Assembly: GCF_014196765.1 (NCBI RefSeq)
Contig: NZ_JACIEE010000006.1
Span: 1-64,000 of the forward strand
Origin: Mycoplana azooxidifex
Lineage (GTDB): Bacteria > Pseudomonadota > Alphaproteobacteria > Rhizobiales > Rhizobiaceae
Length of the DNA: 64,000 nt
Reading direction: 5' to 3'
Under the pieces are notes generated by a model. The model worked only from the letters and a program-made list of their open reading frames with translations. It was not told where the DNA came from and searched no databases. Of this stretch, positions 45,119 through 54,552 are shown in pieces. How positions within the stretch are numbered: position 1 is the first letter of the stretch; the number at the start of each line of letters is the position of its first letter. A program made the position numbers and the translations under genes.

Positions 45119-45991
45119 ATGGCAAATGTCGCATTCATCGGGCTCGGCGTCATGGGTTATCCCATGGCGGGCCATCTCAAGGTCAAGGGCCGGCACGAGG
45201 TCACCGTCTACAACCGCACATTCGCCAGGGCCGAAAAATGGGTGGAACAGTTCGGCGGCAAGGCCGCCCGGACGCCGGCCGAGGCCGCCAGGGATGCCGA
45301 TTTCGTGTTCGTCTGCGTCGGCAACGACGACGACCTGCGCTCGGTCACGACGGCAGCAGGCGGCGCCATCGAGGGCATGAAGCCCGGCGCGATCCTGATC
45401 GACAACACCACCGCCTCGGCCGAGGTCGCCCGCGAACTCGACGCAGCGGCACGGCAGAAGGGCTGCGGCTTCATCGACGCCCCCGTCTCCGGTGGCCAGG
45501 CGGGCGCGGAAAACGGCGTGCTGACCGTCATGTGCGGCGGCGACGAGGCGACGTTTGCGAAGGCCAGGCCGATCATCGGCGCCTACGCCCGCATGGTCGG
45601 CCTGATGGGGCCGTCGGGTGCGGGCCAACTGACCAAGATGATCAACCAGATCTGCATCGCCGGCCTCGTCCAGGGCCTCGCCGAGGGCATCCATTTCGGC
45701 AAGCGCGCCGGGCTCGACATCGAGAAGGTCATCGAGGTCATCTCGAAGGGGGCGGCCGGCTCGTGGCAGATGGAAAACCGCCACAAGACGATGAACGAGG
45801 GCAAGTACGACTTCGGCTTCGCCGTCGACTGGATGCGCAAGGACCTGGACATCGTTCTTTCCGAGGCCAAGCGCAACGGCGCCCGCCTCCCCGTCACCGC
45901 GATCGTCGACCAGTTCTACGGCGACGTCCAGGACATGGGCGGCAAACGCTGGGACACCTCGTCGCTGTTGGCCCGGCTGGAGCGCAAGTAG
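45119..45991 (+). CDS. NAD(P)-dependent 3-hydroxyisobutyrate dehydrogenase-family oxidoreductase
   Basis: This 290-residue enzyme has an N-terminal Rossmann fold (FIGLGVMGYPMAGHL, residues 6-20), the substrate motif DAPVSGGQAGAENG, and the catalytic lysine in GQLTKMINQ. It belongs to the β-hydroxyacid dehydrogenases, which include 3-hydroxyisobutyrate and tartronate-semialdehyde reductases. The exact substrate cannot be read from sequence. CAGGAG lies eight bases before the ATG; a GTG three codons earlier would overlap that site. Confidence 0.9.
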   Translation: MANVAFIGLGVMGYPMAGHLKVKGRHEVTVYNRTFARAEKWVEQFGGKAARTPAEAARDADFVFVCVGNDDDLRSVTTAAGGAIEGMKPGAILIDNTTASAEVARELDAAARQKGCGFIDAPVSGGQAGAENGVLTVMCGGDEATFAKARPIIGAYARMVGLMGPSGAGQLTKMINQICIAGLVQGLAEGIHFGKRAGLDIEKVIEVISKGAAGSWQMENRHKTMNEGKYDFGFAVDWMRKDLDIVLSEAKRNGARLPVTAIVDQFYGDVQDMGGKRWDTSSLLARLERK

Positions 45992-46048
45992 GCCGCACTC
46001 AAGCCCAAGGAGCGGCAGTGCGCGCGCGCTGTCGCTCACCTGCTCTCC

Positions 46049-46972
46049 TCATTCAGCCCATTCGGCATCGGCGGTGAAGGCGATCGTGAGCCAGCGATTG
46101 TCGACGTCGCCGCCGATCTCGTCGCCGATTTCGTCACGGATCCGGTCCCACGCCTCGATGCTTCTGGCAGGCTGGCCTGGCGGAACGATGAAAAAGAGCT
46201 CGATCTGCCGCGCGCGGCCGACCCTTGCGACATAAGCCCGATAGGAGAAGAATCCGTATGTGCTCACGGTCCTTTGGGCAATGCGATCGACCTGCGCCTG
46301 CAGGTCGGACGGCGCGATCAGCAGGATATCCGCCAACGCCTGCCGGACTGTGCCGACCGGAAGCGGGATGATGACGATGCAGACGAGCGCCAGCACGGCG
46401 GGATCGACATAGGGCACCATCCAGCCGTGCCGCGTTCCCTCCACCGAGAGGCCCAGGACGAAGGCTGCGAGCAGTGCAGCGGTGATCCCGCCCGACATCA
46501 GCCACGCCTTGACGTCGAGCGCGACGAAACCGGATTTCAGGACCCGGTTTGCCCGCCAGCCGAGTGCGGCCATCGCAAGGCAGGCGACGAGGGTGACGGC
46601 GGCATAGGCGATGGCGTATCCGAACTCCAGGTCGCGCCCGCCGTTCAGGATGCTCGATACGGCATTGATGAGGGCGTAGACCGAGACGGCGATCAAGAGC
46701 ACGCCGTTCAGCCCGAGCACAATCGGCTCGAGATGCCAGAACCCCATCGTGAAACGACGGGCGAACCGGCCGGGCAAGGTGCCCTGCGCGGACTTGACGA
46801 TCAGCGCCGATACCCACAGCGCCAGCACCGTCATGCTGGCGTCCGCGAGCGCATACACGCCGTCGAAGACAATGGAGAACGATCCGGACAGGAGTCCGAA
46901 GACGATGCCGAATGCGGCCACGACCAGCGTGGCCAGGATCGAGATGCGCAGCACGTCCTGTTCGGTCCGCAT
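46049..46972 (-). CDS. Cation diffusion facilitator-like transporter with altered metal site
   Basis: This 307-residue inner-membrane protein has six predicted helices and a cytoplasmic domain of about 90 residues, the layout of CDF zinc and manganese exporters. In transmembrane segment 2 the usual D-x2-H-x3-D reads D-G-V-Y-A-L-A-D (FDGVYALADASM). In segment 5 the second half of the site is missing (LDVKAWLMSGG). The classical zinc site is therefore not present, so the ion and even transport activity are uncertain. The ATG gives the full helix set. It is convergent with the oxidoreductase gene and lies downstream of the Lrp-type regulator on the same strand. Confidence 0.75.
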   Translation of the reverse strand: MRTEQDVLRISILATLVVAAFGIVFGLLSGSFSIVFDGVYALADASMTVLALWVSALIVKSAQGTLPGRFARRFTMGFWHLEPIVLGLNGVLLIAVSVYALINAVSSILNGGRDLEFGYAIAYAAVTLVACLAMAALGWRANRVLKSGFVALDVKAWLMSGGITAALLAAFVLGLSVEGTRHGWMVPYVDPAVLALVCIVIIPLPVGTVRQALADILLIAPSDLQAQVDRIAQRTVSTYGFFSYRAYVARVGRARQIELFFIVPPGQPARSIEAWDRIRDEIGDEIGGDVDNRWLTIAFTADAEWAE

Positions 46973-47024
46973 GCTTCCCCCGCAGAGCGCTACGGCAGAG
47001 GTCCCCGTCTCGGCGCGGGTGGCC

Positions 47025-47510
47025 TCAGTCTTCGCCGGACTTCTGGTCCACCATCATGTAGTCGAGCGGCAACTCTGTCGTGTACTTGATCTGCTCCATG
47101 GCGAAGCTCGAGGAGACGTCCCTGATCTCGATGCGGGCGATCAATCGCTTGTAGAAGGCATCGTAGGCGGCGATATCGGGGACGACCACCCGCAGGAGAT
47201 AATCGACGTCCCCGCTCATGCGATAGAACTCCACCACTTCGGGAAACTCGACCACGACCTCGGAAAACCGCTTCAGCCATTCCGTCGAATGGGAACTCGT
47301 GCGGATAGACACGAAAACGGCGACCTTGGTGTTCACCTTGACGGGATCGAGCAGCGCGACGCGGCGGCGAATGACGCCGTCCTCTTCCATCTTCTGGATC
47401 CGCCGCCAGCACGGTGTCGTGGACAGACCGACCTTCTTGGCAAGATCCGCAACGGCGAGCGTCGAATCTTCCTGCAGCAGGCGCAGGATCTTGCGGTCTA
47501 GGCGGTCCAT
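47025..47510 (-). CDS. Lrp/AsnC family transcriptional regulator
   Basis: This 161-residue regulator has an N-terminal winged helix (LDRKILRLLQEDSTLAVADLAKKVGLSTTPCWRRIQKMEEDGVI) and a C-terminal RAM/ACT-like effector domain (VAVFVSIRTSS, SGDVDYLLRVVVPDIAAYDAF). It probably responds to an amino acid. The start MDRLDRKILRLL is chosen; an in-frame start five codons earlier is possible. It lies about 50 bp upstream of the CDF-like gene and 70 bp downstream of the DNA glycosylase gene, all on the minus strand. The target is unknown. Confidence 0.93.
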   Translation of the reverse strand: MDRLDRKILRLLQEDSTLAVADLAKKVGLSTTPCWRRIQKMEEDGVIRRRVALLDPVKVNTKVAVFVSIRTSSHSTEWLKRFSEVVVEFPEVVEFYRMSGDVDYLLRVVVPDIAAYDAFYKRLIARIEIRDVSSSFAMEQIKYTTELPLDYMMVDQKSGED

Positions 47511-47578
47511 GGATACTCCCCTCATTGAAACGAATTTTCTATTTGAACCACTCTTGCGGCAAAAGAAAGAACGATATT

Positions 47579-48268
47579 TCAGCCGGTCAAGGTTTTCACC
47601 CGCTTTCGCAACTCCGGCAGCAATTCCTCCTCAAACCATGCATTGCGTTTCAACCAGCCGCTGTTTCGCCAGCTCGGATGCGGCAGAGGCAGGATCGACG
47701 GACGGCCATCGCCGTCGAGATAGCGTCGCCAGGAAAGGACGGTCGCGGTCATCGATCGCTCGCGCAGCGGGCCGAGATGCCAGGCCTGCGCATACTGGCC
47801 AACGGCAAGGACGAGCCGGATCTGCGGCATCGCGGCCATGACGGCTGCCCGCCACTGCGGCGCGCATTCCCGTCGCGGCGGAAGGTCGCTGCCCGCGGCG
47901 TCATAGCCCGGGAAACAGAAGCCCATCGGCACGATCGCGAACCGGTCCCGATCGTAGAATTCCTCCCTGGAGACCTGCAGCCAGTCGCGCAGGCGATCGC
48001 CCGAGGCGTCGTTGAACGGCAGGCCGGTCTCGTGCACGCGCAGGCCGGGCGCCTGCCCGGCGATCAGGATGCGGGCCTGGTCCGACAGGACGGCGACGGG
48101 CCGGGGCTCGTGCGGCAGCCGGAAGGCATCGCCGCCGAATGGCGCGTCGCGACAGATGCGACAGGCCGCAATCGACAGTCGCAGAGCCTCGATCATGGCA
48201 GCGTCAGGCTGCGCAGAATCAGGCTTACCAGCGTCTGGCTTGGCAGCGTCAGATTGGGCCGCCGTCAT
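47579..48268 (-). CDS. Uracil-DNA glycosylase family protein
   Basis: This 229-residue protein has the UDG-superfamily motifs: ILIAGQAPGLRVHETGLPFNDASGDRLRDWL (motif A region, about residues 66-96), the central IVPMGFCFPGYD, and LPLPHPSWRNSGW at the C-terminal side (motif B). It should remove uracil or other damaged bases from DNA, but lacks the clear iron-sulphur Cys set of family 4. The first 25 residues (AAKPDAGKPDSAQPDAA) are a low-complexity tail from short DNA repeats at 48190-48260. It is 12 bp from the SNase gene upstream, likely one transcript. Confidence 0.85.
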   Translation of the reverse strand: MTAAQSDAAKPDAGKPDSAQPDAAMIEALRLSIAACRICRDAPFGGDAFRLPHEPRPVAVLSDQARILIAGQAPGLRVHETGLPFNDASGDRLRDWLQVSREEFYDRDRFAIVPMGFCFPGYDAAGSDLPPRRECAPQWRAAVMAAMPQIRLVLAVGQYAQAWHLGPLRERSMTATVLSWRRYLDGDGRPSILPLPHPSWRNSGWLKRNAWFEEELLPELRKRVKTLTG

Positions 48269-48280
48269 CGCAGGCTCCCG

Positions 48281-48874
48281 TCAGCCCGCCCCGAAGAAGC
48301 GCAGAAACGCACCCAGATAGGTCTCCACCGGCACATGCGGTTCCTCCTGCGGCCGGCCGTGCCGCCGCCGCCAATCCTGCGGGCGGTCGAACACGCTGCT
48401 CCAGAGCCCTTTGCGCTCCTGGCGCGCAAAGCTCTCGGCCTCTTCGTAGTCGCCATAGGAAACGGCAAGGCCATCGCGCACCATCCGCTCGCCGACATCT
48501 TCCTCGCCGATGCGGCATCGGGCAAGCGTGCGATCATACTTGTCGGTACCGATGAGGCTACAGGCAATGCCGCCATGCCTCAGCATCTCGGCCAGGTGCG
48601 AGCGCGCGGACGCGCCGCAATACCAGTCCGTCTCGCCGCGGCGACAGACCTGCGTCAACTCCGGCGCATCCATGCCCGACAGGCGGATCCGGCGGCCGTC
48701 CACCGTCAGCGTATCACCGTCGGCGGCCCTTGCCGTGCCCGCGAACAGTTCCGTCGCCGGACCATCGTTGAGGCGCAGGGCGATCAGCGCCATCAGCGCC
48801 AGGATCGCTGCGGTGACGACAAGGTCGGCCCATTTCCTGCGATAGATAAAACCATAGCCCAACATCGTATGCAC
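48281..48874 (-). CDS. Thermonuclease (SNase)-family protein, membrane-anchored
   Basis: Of the 197 residues, 16-36 form one membrane helix (ADLVVTAAILALMALIALRL), followed by an exported SNase domain: DGDTLTVDGRRIRLSGMDAPE (metal-binding Asp and catalytic Arg), YDRTLARCRIGEEDVGERMVRDGLAVSY and FARQERKGLW. The domain probably faces the periplasm and cleaves DNA or RNA, as other staphylococcal-nuclease-like proteins do. It lies 12 bp upstream of the glycosylase gene. An alternative start three codons downstream is equally good. Confidence 0.87.
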   Translation of the reverse strand: MHTMLGYGFIYRRKWADLVVTAAILALMALIALRLNDGPATELFAGTARAADGDTLTVDGRRIRLSGMDAPELTQVCRRGETDWYCGASARSHLAEMLRHGGIACSLIGTDKYDRTLARCRIGEEDVGERMVRDGLAVSYGDYEEAESFARQERKGLWSSVFDRPQDWRRRHGRPQEEPHVPVETYLGAFLRFFGAG

Positions 48875-49163
48875 CCTTGGGCTTCTGCCCCGGACCGGCC
48901 TTCATGCCGCGTTACGCCATACCGCCGGGGCTTGACCGCCCCGACGCACCGCATGCGTTCCCGGTCCTGCAGCGGATCGGAAGGCATGCACGATATCAAC
49001 GTCTTGCTGCTGTCTTCGCCAGCCCGTCGCGCCTCCCCCCGGATGCCCGCGCAACAATTTGGCCTTAGCTTCGAAATGGTTCGCAAATCGCTAATGCCCG
49101 GCAGCATCTTCTTAAGAATTCCACAATAGACTTCGCCTGGTAATCGCAACAGTTGCACAGGCC

Positions 49164-50696
49164 ATGGGTCCCGGCGTCAGTACCACGCACGACAAGATCA
49201 TCGTCGACAGATCGCGCAGCCACCGAAACAAGGCTGTCTCGCGGGCCGTTCGCGCGACCCGAGAGCGGCTGCAGACGGCGACCGGGACGTCGCCCGCGTT
49301 CGAACGCGACATGCTTCTGCTCTACATCGAAGCGGTGCTGAACGGCGCCCTGGTGATGCCTGTGCTGGTCTTCGCCATCACCGGCCTCGGTCTCTACCTG
49401 ACCCGCGACGCGGCCTTCATCGCCTGGGGCCTGCTGGCGCTCAGCCTGCACGCGATCAGCATCCTTCTGGCAAAGCACGTGCGCCTGAAGGGGCTTCCGC
49501 CCGAGGAAGTCAGGCGCTGGCACCGGCTCCTGCTCGCCGCCCAGGTGCTGATGGGCGTGGGCTGGGCCGTCTTTGCGCTGCAGGACTGCAGCGCCTGCGC
49601 CGGCAACGGCTTTGACTTCTACAAGGGGACGGTGCTGCTGGTCGCGCTCTGCGTCACCTCGATGAGCGCGCTGATGCTGCGCAACGCCGTCCTCTACGCC
49701 TTCCTGCCGACGGTGCTCGCGCTTATCTACAACGCCACGCGCAAGCCTGACCCGATCGTGCTCGGGATGACGGCTTTCATCTCGGTGGCACTGGTGTTCC
49801 TCACCTTCGTCACCAAGCGCATGCGCCACACCAGCCAGCAGCTCCTGTCGTTCCAGTCGGAGAAGGACGACCTGATCGCGGAGCTGGAAGTGGCGAAATC
49901 GATGTCGGACGAGGCGCGCCGGCGGGCCGAGGAGGCCAATCTCGCCAAATCCCGCTTCCTCGCCTCCATGTCCCACGAACTGAGGACGCCGCTGAACGCG
50001 ATCCTCGGCTTTTCCGAGGTCATGAATACGGAGGTGCTCGGCCCGCTGAACAATCCGGTCTATAAGGAATATACGGCCGACATCCACAACTCGGGAAAGC
50101 ACCTGCTGAACCTGATCAACGAGATCCTCGACCTGTCGCGCATCGAGGCCGGCCGGTACGACCTCAGTGAGGAAGCCATCCGGCTGGTGGAGATCTGCGA
50201 GGACTGCATCGGCATGGTGCAGTTGCGCGCCCGCACCAAAAACATCTCGATCAGCGAGCAGTTCGAAACGGACATGCCCGACGTCTGGGCCGACGAGAAG
50301 GCGATGCGCCAGGTGGTGCTCAACCTTCTCTCCAATGCCGTCAAATTCACCCCGCTGGGCGGGGAGATCACCGTCAGGGTCGGCTGGACGGCCGGCGGCG
50401 GGCAGTATCTGGCAATCCGCGACAACGGCCCCGGCATTGCCGAAGAGGAGATACCGATCGTTCTTTCGGCCTTCGGCCAGGGTGCGATCGCGATCAAGAG
50501 CGCCGAACAGGGAACCGGCCTCGGCCTGCCGATCGTCCAGGCGATCCTGGCCAAGCACAATGGCGAGTTCATCCTGAAGTCCAAGCTTCGCGAGGGCACG
50601 GAAGCCATCGCGATCCTGCCGGCCAAACGGGTGCTTCAGAGCCTGCCAATGGAGAAGATCAAGACGGTCTCGCCGCGCCGCAAGAGCTTCGCCTGA
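49164..50696 (+). CDS. Sensor histidine kinase, multi-pass
   Basis: This 510-residue kinase begins with a basic cytoplasmic tail, then about six membrane helices (residues 57-217). A coiled coil follows, then HisKA with the phosphorylated H271 in MSHELRTPLNAILGFSEVM, and an HATPase domain (N box NLLSNAVKFTP, DNGPGIA, GTGLGLPIV). HisKA is of the PleC/DivJ/PdhS type common in alphaproteobacteria, which often controls cell-cycle regulators. There is no periplasmic sensor loop of size and no response regulator gene nearby, so it is an orphan kinase. The signal is unknown. Confidence 0.92.
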   Translation: MGPGVSTTHDKIIVDRSRSHRNKAVSRAVRATRERLQTATGTSPAFERDMLLLYIEAVLNGALVMPVLVFAITGLGLYLTRDAAFIAWGLLALSLHAISILLAKHVRLKGLPPEEVRRWHRLLLAAQVLMGVGWAVFALQDCSACAGNGFDFYKGTVLLVALCVTSMSALMLRNAVLYAFLPTVLALIYNATRKPDPIVLGMTAFISVALVFLTFVTKRMRHTSQQLLSFQSEKDDLIAELEVAKSMSDEARRRAEEANLAKSRFLASMSHELRTPLNAILGFSEVMNTEVLGPLNNPVYKEYTADIHNSGKHLLNLINEILDLSRIEAGRYDLSEEAIRLVEICEDCIGMVQLRARTKNISISEQFETDMPDVWADEKAMRQVVLNLLSNAVKFTPLGGEITVRVGWTAGGGQYLAIRDNGPGIAEEEIPIVLSAFGQGAIAIKSAEQGTGLGLPIVQAILAKHNGEFILKSKLREGTEAIAILPAKRVLQSLPMEKIKTVSPRRKSFA

Positions 50697-50719
50697 GGCC
50701 CCTATCGCTCACTCCACGC

Positions 50720-51121
50720 TCAGAGAAAGTGCGAGAAGATCACCACATAGGCCGCATAGACCGCATTGGCGAGGATCAGGCAGAAGCAGGCAAACGAGCC
50801 AAGATCCTTGGCGTTGCGGCCCATGTCGGAGATTTCCGGCGATACCCGGTCGACGATCTCCTCGATCGCCGTATTGATGGCCTCGAAGGCCATCATCAGC
50901 AGGAACAGGATGCTCATCGCCACATACTGGAACAGCGTGGCGCCGGTCGCGACGAAACCGACCATCACGGCTGCGAAGGCGAGAAGTTCGTGGCGAAAGG
51001 CCGCCTCACCCAGAAGGCGCCTCGCGCCGCCGAGCGAGTAGCTCGCGGCGGCGAAGAGATGGGCCAGCCCCTTGTGCTTCTTCACCGGGCTCGTATCGAT
51101 CCTGCCTTCGGCCATGGTCAT
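50720..51121 (-). CDS. dgkA: Diacylglycerol kinase
   Basis: This small inner-membrane enzyme phosphorylates diacylglycerol. The 133 residues have three membrane helices; [32 protein letters not shown] and [29 protein letters not shown] carry the catalytic Glu and metal-binding residues of DgkA (E-x6-H... and NTAIE-x2-VD). In rhizobia the enzyme recycles diacylglycerol from membrane lipid turnover and glucan modification. It is convergent with the histidine kinase gene, 23 bp away. Confidence 0.95.
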   Translation of the reverse strand: MTMAEGRIDTSPVKKHKGLAHLFAAASYSLGGARRLLGEAAFRHELLAFAAVMVGFVATGATLFQYVAMSILFLLMMAFEAINTAIEEIVDRVSPEISDMGRNAKDLGSFACFCLILANAVYAAYVVIFSHFL

Positions 51122-51351
51122 CGTTTTCTCTCGCTGGCGGCTGCGCGCACGCCCTCTCCGTCACATAGTGTTCACATCATGCCTGCAAAGTGCAAACATT
51201 GCATTGCCATGTCCGCCGCCCGGCCCTTAGGGAGCCGAGGTGGCAGAATGAAGGCCGCAGGCGCGCTGCGCCGGGGCCTCCAGCGCGCCGGGCCTGCGGC
51301 CCACCGTCCTGAGCCGCCCGCCTGATCGGGATTGCATCGGACCGCCTGTCG

Positions 51352-52368
51352 CTACTGCTTGTTGCTGACACCGGCCTGAACGAAGGTCGCCATGCCGCCA
51401 TGGCAGGCGGCCGCCGCCTTGACGATGCCGGCTGCAAGTGCGGCTCCCGTCCCCTCGCCCAGCCGCATGCCGAGCGCCAGAAGCGGGGTCTTGCCGAGCT
51501 TCTCGATCGCCCGCATGTGACCCGGTTCGGCCGAGACGTGGCCGATCAGGCAATGGTCGAGCGCGGAAGGGTTGGCGGCCCTGAGCACGGCGCCGGCGCA
51601 GGTGGCGACGTAGCCGTCGATGATCACCGGCACCTTCTGCATCCGGGCGGCGAGGATCGCGCCGGCCATGGCCGCGATCTCGCGGCCGCCGAGGCGTCGG
51701 AGCACCTCGAGCGGATCGGACAGGTGGTCCCTGTGCAGGGCGACGGCCTTCTCCACGGCGGCGATCTTGCGCGCCAGCACCTCGCCTTCGGATCCGGTGC
51801 CCGGCCCCACCCATTCGGCGGCGGTGCCGCCGTAGAGGGCGAGGTTGATCGCAGCCGCGATGGTCGTGTTGCCGATGCCCATTTCACCGATACACAGAAG
51901 GTCCGTGCCGCCGGCCACCGCCTCCATGCCGAAGGCCATGGTAGCGGCGCAGTCGCGCTCGGACAATGCCGGCTCCTCGGTGATGTCGCCGGTCGGATAG
52001 TCCAGCGCCAGGTCGAACACCTTCAGGCCGAGGTCGTGGGTGACGCAGATCTGGTTGATCGCGGCGCCGCCGGCGGCGAAATTCTCCACCATCTGCGCTG
52101 TCACGGACGGCGGAAACGGCGTGACACCCTGCTTCGTAACACCATGATTACCGGCGAAGATCGCCACCAGCGGGCGGGTGACGGCGGGCGGGCGCCCGGT
52201 CCAGGCCGCCAGCCAGAAGGCGATTTCCTCCAGCCGACCGAGCGCGCCGGGCGGCTTGGTCAGTTGCGCATCGCGCTCGCGCGCCGCCACCAGCGCCGCC
52301 GAATCCGGGCCGGGCAGATTGCGCAGCAACTCACGAAAATCATCGAACGGCAGACCGCTGGCACTCAT
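51352..52368 (-). CDS. cobT: Nicotinate-nucleotide--dimethylbenzimidazole phosphoribosyltransferase
   Basis: CobT activates dimethylbenzimidazole as α-ribazole phosphate, the lower ligand of cobalamin. The 338 residues include PPGALGRLEEIAFWLA, FAGNHGVTKQGVTPFP, CIGEMGIGNTTIAAAI and EGTGAALA with the catalytic Glu in the C-terminal region. The start MSASGLPFDDF matches the family; an earlier in-frame start adds ten residues. It is divergent from cobS (208 bp between the starts), and no cobalamin riboswitch motif was found in that gap. Confidence 0.96.
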   Translation of the reverse strand: MSASGLPFDDFRELLRNLPGPDSAALVAARERDAQLTKPPGALGRLEEIAFWLAAWTGRPPAVTRPLVAIFAGNHGVTKQGVTPFPPSVTAQMVENFAAGGAAINQICVTHDLGLKVFDLALDYPTGDITEEPALSERDCAATMAFGMEAVAGGTDLLCIGEMGIGNTTIAAAINLALYGGTAAEWVGPGTGSEGEVLARKIAAVEKAVALHRDHLSDPLEVLRRLGGREIAAMAGAILAARMQKVPVIIDGYVATCAGAVLRAANPSALDHCLIGHVSAEPGHMRAIEKLGKTPLLALGMRLGEGTGAALAAGIVKAAAACHGGMATFVQAGVSNKQ

Positions 52369-52576
52369 ATCGGCAACTTCCTCGTATTCTGCTTCCAAAG
52401 TAGGATCGGTTGCCTCCTATTAGAGATCGGGAGCGAATCGGACAACCGTATTTGCGCCGGTGCCTGTCGCCGTTTCGGCATGCCGTTCCGGTGGAGAATC
52501 GGTAGGATGTACCTGCCGCCACCGGCCTTCACAATGACCGCCGGGCGCGTCGGCACAATGCGGCAGGAGAACGCAG

Positions 52577-53359
52577 GTGGACATCCGCGACTATATCGAC
52601 GACGTGGCCCGGTCCGTGGCCTTCCTGTCGCGCATCCGCGTGCCGCAGCGGCACTTCGTCGGCCATGACGGCCGCCTGTCCGCCACAGTCCGCGCCTTTC
52701 CGGTGGCCGGCGTGCTGATCGTCCTGCCCGCGGCAGTCCTTCTGGGGCTGTTGCGGATGCTGGACGCGGCCCCCCTCTTCTGCGCCTTCCTGGTGCTCGC
52801 CGCGCAGACCCTTCTCACGGGGGCGCTGCACGAGGACGGTCTTTCCGATGCGGCGGACGGCCTCGGCGGCGGGCGCGACCGGGAGAGCGCGCTTGCGATC
52901 ATGAAGGACAGCCGCGTCGGCTCCTACGGCGTCGTCGCGCTGGTGCTGTCCTTCGGCCTGCGTGGTGCCGCGCTCGCGGCGATGATGCCAGCGCTGTCCC
53001 CGGTCCAGGCCGCCCTTGCGCTGATGGCGGTTGCGGCCACCAGCCGGGCGGCGATGGTCTGGCACTGGAACGCGCTTCCGGCGGCAAGGCGCGACGGTGT
53101 CGCCGTCGCCGCCGGCGAGCCGGAGACCGCCTCCGTGCAGATCGCGCTCGTTTCCGGCGCGGTGCTCGCGCTGCTGTTTCTCCTGCCCGGTGCCTCGCTG
53201 CTCGCAATCGCCTCGATGGCGCTCGCCGTCTGCGCCGCGGTCTTCGCCTTCACCGATGTCGTGCGCGACAAGATCGGCGGACATACCGGCGACACGATCG
53301 GCGCCAGCCAGCAGATGGCCGAGATCGCAGCGCTCGGCGCCCTTGCGCTGGCGCTCTGA
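52577..53359 (+). CDS. cobS: Adenosylcobinamide-GDP ribazoletransferase
   Basis: CobS joins α-ribazole to adenosylcobinamide-GDP to complete cobalamin. The 260 residues are a polytopic membrane protein with the family signature [24 protein letters not shown] near residues 77-100. [12 protein letters not shown] is near the start. Translation begins at a GTG with CAGGAGA eight bases before. A DUF1289 gene follows after 40 bp and is probably cotranscribed. Confidence 0.95.
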   Translation: MDIRDYIDDVARSVAFLSRIRVPQRHFVGHDGRLSATVRAFPVAGVLIVLPAAVLLGLLRMLDAAPLFCAFLVLAAQTLLTGALHEDGLSDAADGLGGGRDRESALAIMKDSRVGSYGVVALVLSFGLRGAALAAMMPALSPVQAALALMAVAATSRAAMVWHWNALPAARRDGVAVAAGEPETASVQIALVSGAVLALLFLLPGASLLAIASMALAVCAAVFAFTDVVRDKIGGHTGDTIGASQQMAEIAALGALALAL

Positions 53360-53399
53360 GCGTCCGATATAATTTTCGACACGAAAACCCGGAGACCCG

Positions 53400-53621
53400 A
53401 TGGAATCGCCCTGCATCCTCGTCTGTTCGATCGACGACGCCACCGGTTACTGCTTCGGCTGCGGCCGCACGCGCGAGGAGATCGGCGCCTGGACGCAATA
53501 CACCTCCGAGCAGCGGCGCGCGCTGATGGCGGCGCTGCCGGAGCGGCTGTCTGTGATCGAGCGCAGGCCGCGGCGAGAGACCCGCCGGGCGCGGATGGCG
53601 CGGGAGCGCGGCGAAGCATGA
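53400..53621 (+). CDS. DUF1289 protein
   Basis: This 73-residue protein has four cysteines in the DUF1289 pattern: SPCILVCSIDDATGYCFGCGRTREEIGAW (CxxxC and CxxC), followed by a basic helical tail (RRPRRETRRARMARERGEA). It probably binds zinc or a cluster; function is unknown. Its stop overlaps the start of the next gene by four bases. The cobS, DUF1289, TIGR02281 protease order is common in rhizobia. Confidence 0.92.
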   Translation: MESPCILVCSIDDATGYCFGCGRTREEIGAWTQYTSEQRRALMAALPERLSVIERRPRRETRRARMARERGEA

Positions 53622-54316
53622 GATTCTGGATCATCCTCGGCGTACTCGGCTTCGGCCTGGCGATGCTCCTGTGGAACCACCAAAGCGGCCGCAGCTTCGG
53701 CCTCGGCAACGACGATTTCGCTCAAGTAGTCCAGCTTTCGGCCATCGCCGCCCTGCTCGCGACCGGATTTCTGGTCACCCGCGGGCGGATCAGCGAGACT
53801 GTGCGCAATGCCGCCCTCTGGCTGCTGATCATGCTCGTTTTCGTGGCCGGCTATGTCTATCGCGACGACCTGCAAAGCGTGGCTGGCCGCATGACCGCCG
53901 GCCTCGTCCCCGGACGTGCGGTGATGGTAACGGATGCCGCCGGCGAGCAGATCCTGGTCCTGCACAAGATGGACCACGGCCACTTCCAGGTGGATGCCCA
54001 GATCAACGGCGGCACGGTCGCCATGCTGGTCGATACCGGGGCCAGCGCCGTGGTTCTGTCCTACGCGGACGCGGAACGCCTCGGCCTGCAGCCCGAGACA
54101 CTCGACTTCAACCAGATGGTCTCGACCGCAAACGGTACGGCGCTGGCCGCACCGGTCCGGCTCGACAGCCTGACGATCGGCCCGATCGAACGGCGAAACG
54201 TTCGCGCCATGGTCGCCGGCGTCGGGAGGCTCGAACAGAGCCTGCTCGGCATGAGCTTCCTCGGCACCCTCGGCTCGATCGAGATCCGCGGCGACGAACT
54301 GCGCCTGCGCGATTAG
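53618..54316 (+). CDS. TIGR02281 clan AA aspartic protease
   Basis: Of the 232 residues, the first 83 hold three hydrophobic segments (about 3-19, 37-53 and 64-81). Then comes a soluble domain, probably periplasmic, with the retropepsin-like active site D139-T-G-A-S (MLVDTGASAVVLS), a downstream flap TANGTALAAPVRLDSLTIG and the final QSLLGMSFLG. The family is dimeric by analogy with retropepsins; its substrate is unknown. It overlaps the DUF1289 gene by four bases. Confidence 0.9.
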   Translation: MRFWIILGVLGFGLAMLLWNHQSGRSFGLGNDDFAQVVQLSAIAALLATGFLVTRGRISETVRNAALWLLIMLVFVAGYVYRDDLQSVAGRMTAGLVPGRAVMVTDAAGEQILVLHKMDHGHFQVDAQINGGTVAMLVDTGASAVVLSYADAERLGLQPETLDFNQMVSTANGTALAAPVRLDSLTIGPIERRNVRAMVAGVGRLEQSLLGMSFLGTLGSIEIRGDELRLRD

Positions 54317-54347
54317 ACCTCGATCCGATCGCTTGGGGCAATGTCAA

Positions 54348-54511
54348 GCAATCGCACGTGGCAAGTCCCCCTCTGGCCTGCCGGCCATCTCCCCCACAAG
54401 GGGGGAGAAGACCTGCCGTACGCATCTGCCCGAATGGAGCGCTGATGGAGCGGCCGGGTTAAGCCCTCCCCCTCGTGGGGAGGTTGGGAGGGGTTTTCAT
54501 TCCTATGCGAT
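54348..54511. repeat. MITE-like dispersed element, copy 1
   Basis: About 164 bp bounded by GCAATCGC at the left and the inverted, partly decayed ATGCGAT at the right. It contains GCAAGTCCCCCTCTGG, CTGCCGGCCATCTCCCCC and CCTCCCCCTCGTGGGGAGG. It matches the reverse complement of 63043-63208 along nearly its whole length, with the centre (around 54425-54455) most diverged. It has no coding capacity and sits between the aspartic protease and chemoreceptor genes. Confidence 0.88.
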
Positions 54512-54552
54512 CCCGCGCGCCGGGACGAATCCCGGCTGCCGGCAGCGCGCCG

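Noticed and set aside
52369-52576. Cobalamin riboswitch upstream of cobT/cobS
   Set aside because: No GCCACTG-type box or surrounding structure was found in the divergent intergenic region.
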